Assembly: GCA_963667815.1 (NCBI GenBank)
Contig: OY764021.1
Strand: one strand, 5' to 3'
Length of the DNA stretch: 64,000 nucleotides
Source of the DNA: Saccharicrinis sp963667815
GTDB taxonomy: Bacteria > Bacteroidota > Bacteroidia > Bacteroidales > Marinilabiliaceae
Position numbers and translations under genes: made by a program. Of this stretch, positions 1 to 10,215 are shown in pieces (position 1 is the stretch's first letter; each line of letters starts with the position of its first letter). The notes beneath the pieces were generated by a model. That model was not told where the DNA came from, ran no database searches, and saw only the letters and a list, made by a program, of their open reading frames with translations.

Positions 1-27
1 GAAATTATTCAGTTTAATAAGAATTAT

Positions 28-35
28 TACCTTTG
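28..35 (+). promoter_or_regulatory. putative Bacteroidota -7 promoter box
   Basis: TACCTTTG matches the TAnnTTTG -7 consensus of Bacteroidota housekeeping promoters. No clear TTTG -33 box is seen at the right spacing. The start of transcription would fall near position 40, which favours the ATG at 55 over the GTG at 40 as the start of the following gene. Confidence 0.45.
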
Positions 36-54
36 CTGCGTGAACACAAAAAAA

Positions 55-543
55 ATGGCGAAAACAAGTACTTCTACAAAATCAAATTGGTTGTGGAAAA
101 TTTTTATCTGGTTAAATAAACACATCAATTTTCTGATGGGCAGTTTATCCGGAATTGTAACAGGATCAATTGTTTTTTTTATTAATTACGAACACGGGTT
201 TAACCCTGCTTTATATAGTTTTTTTAAACAGTTTTCTTTCAATTTATTAATGGGTGGATTTAACATCAGAGTATGTGAAAAAATAACCCAATTAATACAA
301 AACAGAAATACTGCGATAATGATGGCAACCATCATTCCATCTATACAAGCGTTTATTATATTGTATTCTATTCACTATTTTGGTCAAACACCAAAACCTG
401 GAGCCTCTACATATTGGCAGTTTGGTGTTAATATGGTTGTATTTTTCTTCATGGCTCTTTTCTATCGTGATAAAATTGAAAGTAAAGAACAGGTAAAATC
501 AATCCTACAAAAGATATACTTAAAATTTAAACTCAAGTTTTAA
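55..543 (+). CDS. hypothetical multi-pass inner-membrane protein
   Basis: This encodes about 162 residues that I cannot assign to a named family. A short basic N-terminus is followed by about four hydrophobic segments (near residues 28-45, 55-70, 88-110 and 125-140) and a Lys-rich C-terminal tail, so it is probably an integral inner-membrane protein. An in-frame GTG at 40 could also start it. I chose the ATG at 55 because a TAnnTTTG box ends at 35 and would leave the GTG with no leader. It is convergent with the flavoprotein at 610-2118 and has no partner in the window, so it gives no functional clue by context. Confidence 0.6.
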   Translation: MAKTSTSTKSNWLWKIFIWLNKHINFLMGSLSGIVTGSIVFFINYEHGFNPALYSFFKQFSFNLLMGGFNIRVCEKITQLIQNRNTAIMMATIIPSIQAFIILYSIHYFGQTPKPGASTYWQFGVNMVVFFFMALFYRDKIESKEQVKSILQKIYLKFKLKF

Positions 544-609
544 TAGTTCCAGCATTTATATTGCTTTACTAATTTTCTGAGGTATAAAATAGATTTTTAC
601 AGACCACAG

Positions 610-2118
610 TTATGATTTCTGTTTAAAAGAGAAAGGCATCTTGAAATCTTTGCATATCATTTGTGCTAAATGATTTCCCATAACAATAACTAAATTTAAT
701 CCTCCTGAAACCCCGGCCCATTGTCCAGTCATATAAAAGTTTTTTAAGCCTTTAATCTTCCATACATTAGGCTTTTTAGCCGTTTCTTTTTTTGCTTTCC
801 AGCTATTTTGTCCTCCTGTCCAATTATCCGTATACCTAATATAAGTTGCAGGCGTCGCTACGTCAATCATGTCAACATGATTTTTAAAATCTCCCAGATG
901 TTCTTCCAAGGCATTTATTAAACGATTGGCAACAATTTGTTTCTGTTTATTATATGCCTCCTTATTTTGTTTTCTAAGATCAACCCAAAATTCCCAATCT
1001 AAAGATTCAGGCATCATCGTAATTAAACTCTTACCCAAAGGCGCAGCATTCACATCATAGCAATAGTGCGTAAATTCAAGATGATCTACTGTTGTTTTTG
1101 AATCTATTTCTATGGGATCTTTCAGTTGAAAATATGTTTTATGAGGTAGATTTGAGAGATCCTTATTAACTCCTATCGATACATATAACGTTTTATCAAT
1201 AGTTTCAAATGTTGAAGTTTCATATCGCTCAATAATATGATCATCTTTATATTTACCCCCCAACATATTATAGATAGTTGACTTGCCATCTGCTGCTGAA
1301 ATGATGATATCGGCATGATGTACATCTCCATTTTCTAGTTCAATAGCAGTCACTTTATTTTTATGTGTATGAATCTTGGTAACACCATTTTTGTATGAAA
1401 TGGTACCTCCTAAATCAATATAGTTATTTGCTATTAGAGAAGAAAAATGTATAGCACCACCTTTAGGATAACCCATCTGCTGATTATGTCTCCAAACTAA
1501 CATTAACATAGTTGAAAAAACAGGTAATTCATCAACAAAACCATATTGAAAAGCCTTTTTGAGGTGGGTATTTTTTAGTTTATCCGTAAATTGTTTATTA
1601 CTTACTCTAAAACTATTAAACATCATTATTGCATAGGGTAACATCATTTTTCCTACCCTCATTTTATCAAATACATCCATTATTTCAATGGGTTTTGATA
1701 CCGGCAATTGTATAGTTAAAAATTTACGTATTCCTTTAATCAACCATAATATTTGATCTTTATCTTCGGGTGCCTTTCTTAAAAGTTCCTTTTCAAGTAA
1801 ATCTACATTGCTATAAAAAGTGATGGACTTTTGGCCAATATCCATTCTGAAATGACTATCATGATATACACAATCAAGTTTTTGCATATCTATTAGTCCA
1901 TTTAAAAAAGGGTAAGTAGACTCACTTTTACTTGTGCCTACTAAAAAATGAATACAGCCATCTATTAAATAACCATTTCTTTTCCATGAAGTACACAAAC
2001 CTCCTGGCTGATTATGCTTTTCAAAAACCTGAGTTTCAAAACCATTCATTTGTAAATAAGATGCTACAGATAGTCCTCCCAATCCTGCACCAATAATAAT
2101 TGCCTTTTTCGGGGCCAT
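610..2118 (-). CDS. phytoene desaturase-like FAD-dependent oxidoreductase
   Basis: This 502-residue flavoprotein belongs to the CrtI/phytoene-desaturase and amine-oxidase superfamily. The N-terminus carries the dinucleotide-binding GAGLGG motif (residues 11-16) followed by the EKHNQPGG signature. The C-terminal FAD-contact region (MTGQWAGVSGG) is also present, so both ends of the fold are intact. Length is normal for the family. It is the third such protein in the window: two relatives lie adjacent at 11904-14906 inside the pigment locus. This copy is separated from the locus by the hybrid sensor gene and has 218 bp of non-coding DNA upstream. A role in desaturating or isomerising a polyene or carotenoid-like substrate is inference; family members also act as retinol saturases and isomerases. 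Confidence 0.8.
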   Translation of the reverse strand: MAPKKAIIIGAGLGGLSVASYLQMNGFETQVFEKHNQPGGLCTSWKRNGYLIDGCIHFLVGTSKSESTYPFLNGLIDMQKLDCVYHDSHFRMDIGQKSITFYSNVDLLEKELLRKAPEDKDQILWLIKGIRKFLTIQLPVSKPIEIMDVFDKMRVGKMMLPYAIMMFNSFRVSNKQFTDKLKNTHLKKAFQYGFVDELPVFSTMLMLVWRHNQQMGYPKGGAIHFSSLIANNYIDLGGTISYKNGVTKIHTHKNKVTAIELENGDVHHADIIISAADGKSTIYNMLGGKYKDDHIIERYETSTFETIDKTLYVSIGVNKDLSNLPHKTYFQLKDPIEIDSKTTVDHLEFTHYCYDVNAAPLGKSLITMMPESLDWEFWVDLRKQNKEAYNKQKQIVANRLINALEEHLGDFKNHVDMIDVATPATYIRYTDNWTGGQNSWKAKKETAKKPNVWKIKGLKNFYMTGQWAGVSGGLNLVIVMGNHLAQMICKDFKMPFSFKQKS

Positions 2119-2336
2119 AATTTGAAACTATGGATTTATAGTTAAAAGATTCTAAAATAATACAAGAATACTTTAATTAAATGATATATCTAAATGATAA
2201 CGTCTTAAAAAAACAAATATGTATGAAATATAATATCTAAACCTATAAGAAAACCAATTTCAAAAGTATACATATGATTATCAGTTCAAAAAGAAGATTT
2301 TGAAATTAGGTACGAAAACTAGAGAAAAACCTTTAA

Positions 2337-5300
2337 TTATTTATTTAAATGTTTCTGCTTATACTCTGTTGCATTCATTCCAAAGAGTTGTCTAAAGCAC
2401 TTTCTAAAATGAGAAACATCTCTAAATCCCACTGAATAAGCAATTTCATTCACAGTCATTTTATCTTGTTGAATCAATTGTGCTGCTCTTTTAAGGCGAA
2501 TGTTTCTAATGAACTCTTTTACAGTCATATTCGTTAGAGCGTCTAACTTTCTGTATAACTGCATTCTACTAACTCCAACTTCTTTGGCAAAGGTTTCAAT
2601 ATCCAATTCTGGGTTTGCTATGTTTTTTTCAACACTCTTAACAGCACGTTGCAAAAACTTCTCATCCGGAGATGAAACCTTTACATTTTTAGGTTGTAGT
2701 GTAATTTCGTCGGAGAACTTCTTTTTCAGCGATTTTCGCAGAGCCAAGATATTCTCAACTTTAGCTTGCAAAATATTTAAATCGAAAGGTTTGGTTATAT
2801 AATCATCGGCTCCACATGACAATCCTTTATACTCATGTTTAGAAGAGTGCAAAGCTGTTAATAAAATTACCGGAATATGAGAGGTTCTTTCATCATTCTT
2901 TATTTTAAAACAGAACTCATATCCATCCATTTCTGGCATCAATACATCACTAATTATCATATCAGGTAAGGTATCTAATGCACTTTCCCAGCCCAATTTA
3001 CCATTGGTAGCCTCAATTACAGTATAGTTTGACTCAAAATGAGTTTTTAATAACATACGTACATCTGCATTATCTTCAACTATTAACAAGTATTTGGTTT
3101 TGGACGATGATTCAGATTTTACCGTATTTAATTCATTCTCGTTAATTGTACTTACACTAACCTCCTCATCAGAAACATAGAGTTCTGAACATTCTGTAAT
3201 TAGCGGAATATGTACTGTAAATTCACTTCCTTTTCCAGGCTTACTTGAAACTGCAATAGTTCCGTTATGAAGTTCAACAAGTTCTTTCACATACGATAAT
3301 CCAATACCAGAACCTTTAGTCAACTCCCTATCTTCAGCCTGATAAAAACGATCAAAAATGCGTTGAATGCTATTTTGTGATATCCCTCTTCCTGTATCCT
3401 TTACAACAATTTTAATAAATTCTTTATCAACCTTTTGATTTGATTCATCATCTACAGATTTAAAAATCAGTGACAAATTTACCGAAACTGTCCCGCCTTT
3501 CTCTGTATATTTAAAAGCATTGGATAATAAATTATTTAAAATATTCTCAATCTTATCCACATCAAAACAAGTCAATAGCTTTTCTTTTAAAGAATTAAAT
3601 GATAATTCTACTCCCTGCTCGTCGGCAAAGCTTTTAAATGAGTCCACTTCTTCGGCAATAAATCTAACTATATCACCCTGCTTGAGTTGTAGTTTTAAAT
3701 TTCCTGTTTCCAGCTTTCTGAAATCTAGTAACTGGTTGATAAGACGGCTCAATTTATTGGCACTCTTTTTCATTATCTGAAGATGCGATTGAACATCTTC
3801 TATTGACAACTTTTGAGATGTTAATTTTTCAAGCGGCGTAATAATTAACGAAAGTGGCGTTCTGATTTCATGAGAGATATTAGTAAAAAATTTCATTTTC
3901 AGATTTTCCAATTCTCTTTGACGTTTAGAGTTCATTCGCTCATAAATCACCTCATGCTTAATCTTCTGTCTGAAAATGGCAAATTGAATTAAAACATAAA
4001 TTAATCCTAAAATTACACCCAAAATGATTAATTTAAACCACATGGTACGCCAAAATGGAGGTAATACAGTAACTCTAATTGAAGATTCATTACTCTCCTT
4101 AGCTCCTGGCACATACCGTTTCACTCTAAATATATAATCATCCGGGTCCAGGTTTGTATAAGTAACAGAATGCTGATTACTGGGTTCGCTCCAATCTATA
4201 TCAAATCCTTCGAGATAATAGGAATATAAATTAGCTTCACTATTGGTATAATTTAAAGCTGCAAAATCAAGTGTAAATACATTTTGCTTATAGTCCAGAA
4301 CAATATGATTTGTCTCTAATATACTTTGCTTAAGAACGGCATCTTTATCCGTACCTATTTTCACCTTTTTATTGAAAACCCTCAAATCAGTAAAAACTAT
4401 AGGATATTCATTTTCATCAGACTTTACATCTGCCGGATGAAAAATATTAAAACCTGAAATACCCCCAAAAATTAGATTGCCATCTTTGCTTTTATAAGCG
4501 GCTCCATAAGTAAACTGATTGTTTCTTAATCCATCCTTACTTGAAAAATTTCTAAAAACTCCCGTTTCAGGATTAAAATTTGACAATCCGTTGGAAGTAC
4601 TTATCCATAGTGTTTTATCATCGTCTTCTAAAATACATAAGGCCTGATTGTTACACAAACCATCATTATACTGAAAATAACGAGTAGGGCCTTCAAAACG
4701 TGAATATTGAACAATTCCTTTATCTAATGTTGTAATCCAAAATCGTCCTTTTGAGTCTTCTAAAAAATTACGGGAATGCTCTTTAAATTTTGCAATTTCA
4801 TTATTTCGTTGGTTATAAATAACAACTTCATCCTGCGTTCCCAGCCAAATATTTTCATGAGAATCTATATCAATCCATACTACCTGTTCACGGGCTAATT
4901 GAGGATAATGAATAAATTCGCCTGTAGCTGCATCAAATTTATCTACACCACCTGTTGTTGCCACCCAAATTTCATCATTGTTATCTTTCATAATATCCCA
5001 TACCCGGTTATCAGATAACGTTTTAGGATTATTCGGATCATTACGATAATGTGTAAACTTCCCAGTTTTAAAATTTAGTACACTAATTCCACCGTAGTAG
5101 GTTCCAATCCATAAATTCCCATCTTTATCTTCTTGAAAAGCTTTAATACAATTTCGGGTAATGGAAGCATCAGGATTTTTTTCATCAACCATAATATAGC
5201 TATAGGTATTGGATTTAGGATCGTAAATATTAATACCTCCGTCCTCGGTTCCAACCCATATCTTCCCGTCATTATCTTCCCAAAATGCATAAATAACACT

Positions 5301-6383
5301 GCTATTTAAGTAGCGGCTTGACTTATCTGAAGGATGCGCATTATAATTATGGAATACTTGGGTACTATTTGAAATGAGATTTAATCCTCCTCTGGTTCCA
5401 ATCCATATTTTTCCTTGTCTATCGGTAAAAATATCCAGTACAGAATTATTGACTAAACTTTTGGGTTCTCTGTCATCATGACGAAAAACAGAAACAGCCC
5501 CTTTATCATGATCATAGAAATATAAACCAGCACGGGTACCGATCCAGTATTTTCCTTTTTCCTTTGAAACAATTGACCGAACCGTCTTGGATCTTTCAAA
5601 TTCCGGTTTAAGATTTAATCGTTGGGTATCTTTTGTTTTAGGATTTAAAATAATAATTCCACTGGTATAAGAACCTATCCAAAGATTTCCATCCTCATTT
5701 AAATAAATCTCCCAAATTTCATGATTATGATTAAAGTCTTCATTATAGGGCAAATCTATTTTTTCGTATTTGTAGGATAAAGGATTTATAACAAAAAGGC
5801 CATTGTTTGTTCCAGCCCAGAGATTTCCATCCTTATCAAACTGTAATACTCTAACAAACTCTTCATCATCTTTATCGAGTTTTATCTTTTCAATATCACC
5901 TTGTGGATTTATTTTTAAAATACTAATACTTGTTCCTAACCAAATATTTCCATTATCATCCCTTTTGATTGCATTAACCGAAATATCCTGTCCTTTAAAC
6001 AAAGGATGTTTTTTCAGTGGTCGTTCAAAGCGTTCCAGTTTCTTATCAAATACATTTAATCCACCGCTCTCCATTCCTACCAGGATATGGCCCTTATCAT
6101 CTTCGTCAATAGCTCTTACGATTGTACCTTTTATACTAAAACTATCAATGTCAGACTCCAGAAAATTGACAAATTGATAACCATCAAAACGGCTTAATCC
6201 CAGATTGGTTCCAACCCATATAATTCCTTTTGAATCCTGAAAAACACATTGAACCTGATTATTTGAAAGTCCGTTCTCTTGCAAAAAAGAATCGAAACTA
6301 ATATCCCGCTGTGCAAAAACACCAACTGTCAGAAACTGAATAAAGAAAACTATTACTATACCAAATTTGAATTGTTGATTCAT
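2337..6383 (-). CDS. hybrid two-component system sensor/regulator (HTCS)
   Basis: This single 1348-residue protein combines sensor and transcription factor. Visible in order are a signal peptide (1-24), about 700 residues of repeated Reg_prop beta-propeller blades with recurrent IWVGT/LWIGT motifs, a Y_Y_Y domain, a membrane segment near 790-810, HisKA (phospho-His in ISHEIRTP, about residue 837), HATPase (N box LLSNAFKY, DTGRG, GSGIGLSY), a receiver (phospho-Asp in ISDVLMPEMDG, about 1144) and a C-terminal AraC-type helix-turn-helix (about 1245-1345). The Reg_prop part is periplasmic and the rest cytoplasmic. HTCS proteins normally regulate adjacent polysaccharide-utilisation loci, but no SusC/SusD or glycoside hydrolase genes lie here. 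It sits between an FAD oxidoreductase and the pigment operon. A strong purine-rich AAGGAAGG precedes the ATG. Confidence 0.95.
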   Translation of the reverse strand: MNQQFKFGIVIVFFIQFLTVGVFAQRDISFDSFLQENGLSNNQVQCVFQDSKGIIWVGTNLGLSRFDGYQFVNFLESDIDSFSIKGTIVRAIDEDDKGHILVGMESGGLNVFDKKLERFERPLKKHPLFKGQDISVNAIKRDDNGNIWLGTSISILKINPQGDIEKIKLDKDDEEFVRVLQFDKDGNLWAGTNNGLFVINPLSYKYEKIDLPYNEDFNHNHEIWEIYLNEDGNLWIGSYTSGIIILNPKTKDTQRLNLKPEFERSKTVRSIVSKEKGKYWIGTRAGLYFYDHDKGAVSVFRHDDREPKSLVNNSVLDIFTDRQGKIWIGTRGGLNLISNSTQVFHNYNAHPSDKSSRYLNSSVIYAFWEDNDGKIWVGTEDGGINIYDPKSNTYSYIMVDEKNPDASITRNCIKAFQEDKDGNLWIGTYYGGISVLNFKTGKFTHYRNDPNNPKTLSDNRVWDIMKDNNDEIWVATTGGVDKFDAATGEFIHYPQLAREQVVWIDIDSHENIWLGTQDEVVIYNQRNNEIAKFKEHSRNFLEDSKGRFWITTLDKGIVQYSRFEGPTRYFQYNDGLCNNQALCILEDDDKTLWISTSNGLSNFNPETGVFRNFSSKDGLRNNQFTYGAAYKSKDGNLIFGGISGFNIFHPADVKSDENEYPIVFTDLRVFNKKVKIGTDKDAVLKQSILETNHIVLDYKQNVFTLDFAALNYTNSEANLYSYYLEGFDIDWSEPSNQHSVTYTNLDPDDYIFRVKRYVPGAKESNESSIRVTVLPPFWRTMWFKLIILGVILGLIYVLIQFAIFRQKIKHEVIYERMNSKRQRELENLKMKFFTNISHEIRTPLSLIITPLEKLTSQKLSIEDVQSHLQIMKKSANKLSRLINQLLDFRKLETGNLKLQLKQGDIVRFIAEEVDSFKSFADEQGVELSFNSLKEKLLTCFDVDKIENILNNLLSNAFKYTEKGGTVSVNLSLIFKSVDDESNQKVDKEFIKIVVKDTGRGISQNSIQRIFDRFYQAEDRELTKGSGIGLSYVKELVELHNGTIAVSSKPGKGSEFTVHIPLITECSELYVSDEEVSVSTINENELNTVKSESSSKTKYLLIVEDNADVRMLLKTHFESNYTVIEATNGKLGWESALDTLPDMIISDVLMPEMDGYEFCFKIKNDERTSHIPVILLTALHSSKHEYKGLSCGADDYITKPFDLNILQAKVENILALRKSLKKKFSDEITLQPKNVKVSSPDEKFLQRAVKSVEKNIANPELDIETFAKEVGVSRMQLYRKLDALTNMTVKEFIRNIRLKRAAQLIQQDKMTVNEIAYSVGFRDVSHFRKCFRQLFGMNATEYKQKHLNK

Positions 6384-6499
6384 TCCCTTCCTTAAATTCT
6401 ATATCAAGCTAACTTAGTAAATTTAATTTAAATATACTACTGTTTGTTACTAAGAGAATGGATACAATCATGCGATATAAGTATGTTTTATTTATTGCG

Positions 6500-7660
6500 T
6501 TATCCTTCTACTTCGCATTTTACTTTAAGATAACTTTCAACCGGGGCTGCATACATTTTTAACAGACCATCCTTTTGCTTTTTTATTCGTATGTGATCTG
6601 TTTCTTCTGATACTTTTTGCTCTAATAGATCATAGAAACAATCAATATCCTGCTCAGAATATTTAGAACCAAGATATTGTTGACTTGTATTTAAAATATC
6701 AAATGCCACATAATTAAATGGATTTATCTGATAGTTCAACCAGATTTGTTTATCCATTTCATCACATACCTTTTGATGAATATTATTGTTATTAAGTTCC
6801 TCTATATTCTCATCAATAAAGCAATTAACCGGTTTGCCAAAAGCAATATGAACCCGACCTTTAGTCCCAACTATTCCATTAAGGATACTATTGAAATCTT
6901 CATCTTTTTCTTTTATGTACTCCTCCTCTACCGCAGCAAGTCGTTCTCTTACCTTATAAATATCACAAGGTTCAAGCTCATACGAAATAGAAACAGGACA
7001 GATATTAAAGTTTTTCAAAGCTGCAATGTGATCCTTTTCTTTTATGGTAAGCATCTTTAATAATGATATCTGTGTTTTATCGTACCCATCCTTTGTTCTG
7101 CCATCGCGCTGAGCAATCCATGCAGACTCATTTTCTTCGGTCAATACCTTTTTAATATACGCAGAATGAATCAGTGCATTACGATATATGTCCACTCTGG
7201 ATCCTCCCCGATAAAATGTAAACATCTTATTTACTTTACCTATATCTATAATAAACTGACTGCTCATTAAATTACTTCCAAAAGTAATTTGTGTAGTTCT
7301 GTGCCCATTATTTAATAATACACATTGCAATATTGCACTATCCAGAACAATATCTCTGTGATTTGAGATAAATAAATACGAGGTTTCTTTATCCAGATTT
7401 TCGACTCCTGAATATGAGAACTTTGTTGCTGTTTTATTTAAAACTTCCTCTACTGCAATTTTACTAAACTTGGATTGAAAGTCATAAATACTATTAATAG
7501 AACTCATCTCCTTAAGGGATTCTTCTAGAGAACGATTAGGGAATACATATTGCAGCACAGGATAAAAAGTCTGCTCTTTTAATATTCTACTCATCGCTCC
7601 ACCAATCTCCTCATCTCTGTAAGGCCTCATCTCCTCGTAAACATTCTCAAAATCAATCAT
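6500..7660 (-). CDS. glycerol-phosphate-type acyltransferase
   Basis: This 386-residue protein resembles PlsB/PlsC-type acyltransferases of Bacteroidota. The core motif is SNHRDIVLD (residues 99-107), where the His is followed by an Asp six positions later, or the nearer Asp at 103, instead of the strict HX4D spacing. YRGGSRVDIYRN and RDGRTKDG correspond to later substrate-binding motifs of the family. No membrane segment stands out. It ends the tightly spaced pigment operon, 3 bp after the ligase at 7664-8956. A plausible role is transfer of the finished aryl-polyene acyl chain onto a lipid acceptor, but a housekeeping phospholipid role is also possible. Confidence 0.75.
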   Translation of the reverse strand: MIDFENVYEEMRPYRDEEIGGAMSRILKEQTFYPVLQYVFPNRSLEESLKEMSSINSIYDFQSKFSKIAVEEVLNKTATKFSYSGVENLDKETSYLFISNHRDIVLDSAILQCVLLNNGHRTTQITFGSNLMSSQFIIDIGKVNKMFTFYRGGSRVDIYRNALIHSAYIKKVLTEENESAWIAQRDGRTKDGYDKTQISLLKMLTIKEKDHIAALKNFNICPVSISYELEPCDIYKVRERLAAVEEEYIKEKDEDFNSILNGIVGTKGRVHIAFGKPVNCFIDENIEELNNNNIHQKVCDEMDKQIWLNYQINPFNYVAFDILNTSQQYLGSKYSEQDIDCFYDLLEQKVSEETDHIRIKKQKDGLLKMYAAPVESYLKVKCEVEG

Positions 7661-7663
7661 AAT

Positions 7664-8956
7664 CTAGTTTCTGTTATCAACAAAAGTTATTGGTTTTCTA
7701 CTCATTTCAGGAAACTGCAGTTTTAAAATTTCTGCAGGTGTATAAAAGGTCACATCCGGAGCTACTCTTAACTTAGCTCTAAAGCAATCTTTCACTTCTT
7801 TTTTAAGAACATCACCCGGTTTTGTTGTTCCTACCTTAATTTCGATATCATCTGTACCAATGGTGTTTTTAGTAATACAAACCATGTAGTTTTCCACATT
7901 CTCAATATCATTTAGAACATCATATAAAGCAGGCGGATAAAGTGTTGTTCCTTTATATTTTATCATTTGATTTTTACGTCCGATAACGGAACCCAAACGG
8001 GTAGTAGTTCTACCACACTTACACTTATCCACAAAGTGATTACATATATCACCTGTTTTAAAACGCAACAATGGCATTCCTTCCACTCCAAGTGTTGTAA
8101 TGGTTACTTCTCCAGGAGTTCCTGGAGGAACAGGATTCTCATCATCATCTAAAAATTCAACGATAATCATTTCTGGGTGATGGTGTCCTCCCATACCAAA
8201 CTCACAATCAGTAAAAGCAGTACCCATTTCAGTTGATGCATAAGTTGAATAGAGTTCTATATCCCACTTTTCTTTGATTCGCTGCCCTAAAGTATTCAAC
8301 GAAAAATCTTCGTTTCTAAGACTTTCTCCAATACAAACAGCCTTTTTAATACTAGAGTTTTGATAATCAATATGATGTTGTTCAGCGTAATCGATTAATT
8401 TTAATAAAAACGAAGGCACCGTTACCAGAGCAGTAGGTTTAATTCTCTCTATTGTATCAAATTGTAATCCCGGATTACCTGGGCCAACGCGAACAACCCC
8501 GGCACCCAATTTTCTAATCCCTTCGTAATAGGCCATACCCGCCATGAATCTACGATCAAGGGTAACCATTAATTGAAAAATATCATCAGGTTTTGCAGTT
8601 GCACAAACAAATGAAATATATTCGTTATAAGCCAATCGCTGCAAATCATTTTCGGTTTCGGCAAATACTACCGGATCACCTGCTGTACCTGATGTTGTTA
8701 GGTAATCGATGATTTTATTCTGTGGTACACATAAAAAATCTTGATTGTATTTTTGAAGATCATCTTTTGTGGTAGTTGGTATTCTCTGAAGATCTTCCAA
8801 GGTTTTTATTTCATTAATATCAACCTGATGAGTTTTGAAAAAACGCTGATAATATGCAGAATTAACACTTAGATATTGTAATAACTCCTGTAACTTTTCC
8901 TCTTGAAAGCGTTTTATTTCGGACTGTGGTTTTAGTTCTATTTCAGGTATATACAT
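7664..8956 (-). CDS. phenylacetate-CoA ligase-family acyl/aryl adenylating enzyme
   Basis: This 430-residue protein of the PaaK branch of AMP-forming ligases has the P-loop TTSGTAG (about residues 87-93), the YASTEMG adenine-binding motif near 240 and RFKTGD near 300. A cysteine-containing stretch (CNHFVDKCKCGRTT) follows RFKTGD, as in other PaaK relatives. It would activate an aromatic or aryl-polyenoic acid to an adenylate and then a thioester. In a pigment locus with an ammonia-lyase, 4-coumarate is the natural candidate substrate (inference). The ATG lies inside the 3' end of the hydrolase gene, overlapping it by 19 bp, which suggests translational coupling. Confidence 0.82.
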   Translation of the reverse strand: MYIPEIELKPQSEIKRFQEEKLQELLQYLSVNSAYYQRFFKTHQVDINEIKTLEDLQRIPTTTKDDLQKYNQDFLCVPQNKIIDYLTTSGTAGDPVVFAETENDLQRLAYNEYISFVCATAKPDDIFQLMVTLDRRFMAGMAYYEGIRKLGAGVVRVGPGNPGLQFDTIERIKPTALVTVPSFLLKLIDYAEQHHIDYQNSSIKKAVCIGESLRNEDFSLNTLGQRIKEKWDIELYSTYASTEMGTAFTDCEFGMGGHHHPEMIIVEFLDDDENPVPPGTPGEVTITTLGVEGMPLLRFKTGDICNHFVDKCKCGRTTTRLGSVIGRKNQMIKYKGTTLYPPALYDVLNDIENVENYMVCITKNTIGTDDIEIKVGTTKPGDVLKKEVKDCFRAKLRVAPDVTFYTPAEILKLQFPEMSRKPITFVDNRN

Positions 8957-10191
8957 TTGTTTGATTTTTGATACAAAATTTCGTCGTTATCAATTTGCTC
9001 AATCAGATGAGCCTTATTGCTATTTTTTAATCCCTCATCAAAAAAAGATAAAATTATAGAATTCATCCATTCTATAGCCTTTTGTCCATCAACTTCTCCT
9101 ATGAGTTCATCTAATTTATTTTCATCCAGAATAACATTATAATAAGGCAAATCTGTAAACAGAAAGTGTTTACCTCCTTTTATTCGGGCATATTCAAGAT
9201 GATTGTAATCCCTATAGATATACTCGTTTGCAATTCTCCATTTTATTTGTTGCTCACTCTCAATTAACATTAAAGGCTTGTTGGAATAGGTATTTGCTAC
9301 TTCTCCAAACTGAAAGCAATCTAAATTAACACCTGCTTTAATAAAATCGTATGATACACATAAATGGTTGGCCAATGCTCCTCCAAAAGACTGTCCCATT
9401 GCACCTATTTCATCAAGATTCATGCTCGTATACAGCTCACTTTTGCAGTTGGCTTTAGCTGTCCTTAAATAATCAATAAAAAATAAAGTACTGCTTTCCC
9501 AGTCACCCAAAACTCTATTAAAACGCTTTAACCTTTTAAGAAAATACTTACTCATAGAAACCTGATTTTTAGATTTCATGTGATCTTTAAAATTGATTTT
9601 ATCAACCCACCACCATTGTAAAAATGGAAGAGAAGACCTAGCAGTGTATAAGGCATTATTATGACTATCTGTAGCCTTTATAGAGATCTGCTGATTAATA
9701 TGGGTGATGGCACAAACAATATATCCATTGCTGGCCAAGTTTTCGATATAGGCAGAATAAATATCATTTAATCCAAAATAATACCCAGGCGTAAAAATTA
9801 TTACAGGAAACTCATCCTGTTTATCAGAAACTGGTAATCCCATTTTTGAAAATGTTGGATAATTAGAAAGCTTCTCAATATCTTGCTTTGTTACTCCTTT
9901 TGATTTAAATAGACTGTATATTTCATTCAGATCATATCCATCAAGATATTTATTAAAGTTTTGATGCTTTTGTGAACCTTTTGCAGGATACCAAATTTTA
10001 ATAGAAATTCTGCTTTGATTTTTCTTTTTTATTGCAGTAGTATCTTTTAGAATAAAAGATTCTGTACCTACACTATACTTACCGGTAGGTACAGGTAAAA
10101 AGCTCTCCTTTACTGAATTATCCTGAGCAAAATTGAATTGCCAAATAAAACTCAATAAGATAATTATAACGTAATGCTTTGATATGATCAT
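8938..10191 (-). CDS. secreted alpha/beta hydrolase, PAF-acetylhydrolase-like
   Basis: This 417-residue protein starts with a signal peptide (1-22, ending FNFAQ). It shows an alpha/beta-hydrolase layout: an oxyanion-region strand IIFTPGYY (about 131-138), the nucleophile elbow GQSFGGA with Ser near residue 268, and a late His (KGGKHFLF) that could complete the triad. The overall plan resembles platelet-activating-factor acetylhydrolases and dienelactone hydrolases. It is predicted to be periplasmic or outer-membrane associated. It sits 24 bp downstream of the C45 hydrolase gene in the pigment operon. It may cleave or transfer an ester of the pigment or of a phospholipid; the substrate is unknown. 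Confidence 0.75.
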   Translation of the reverse strand: MIISKHYVIIILLSFIWQFNFAQDNSVKESFLPVPTGKYSVGTESFILKDTTAIKKKNQSRISIKIWYPAKGSQKHQNFNKYLDGYDLNEIYSLFKSKGVTKQDIEKLSNYPTFSKMGLPVSDKQDEFPVIIFTPGYYFGLNDIYSAYIENLASNGYIVCAITHINQQISIKATDSHNNALYTARSSLPFLQWWWVDKINFKDHMKSKNQVSMSKYFLKRLKRFNRVLGDWESSTLFFIDYLRTAKANCKSELYTSMNLDEIGAMGQSFGGALANHLCVSYDFIKAGVNLDCFQFGEVANTYSNKPLMLIESEQQIKWRIANEYIYRDYNHLEYARIKGGKHFLFTDLPYYNVILDENKLDELIGEVDGQKAIEWMNSIILSFFDEGLKNSNKAHLIEQIDNDEILYQKSNKCIYLK

Positions 10192-10215
10192 AAAACAATC
10201 TCCTACTTTATGCTT

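Noticed and set aside
2500..6177. Several plus-strand open frames inside the HTCS gene
   Set aside because: They are antisense to a clearly real 1348-codon gene with all domains intact and show no domain of their own.
4500..6300. Repeated IWVGT-coding stretches taken for a DNA repeat array or CRISPR
   Set aside because: The repetition is at protein level (beta-propeller blades) with irregular spacing and diverged DNA; there is no conserved repeat/spacer structure.
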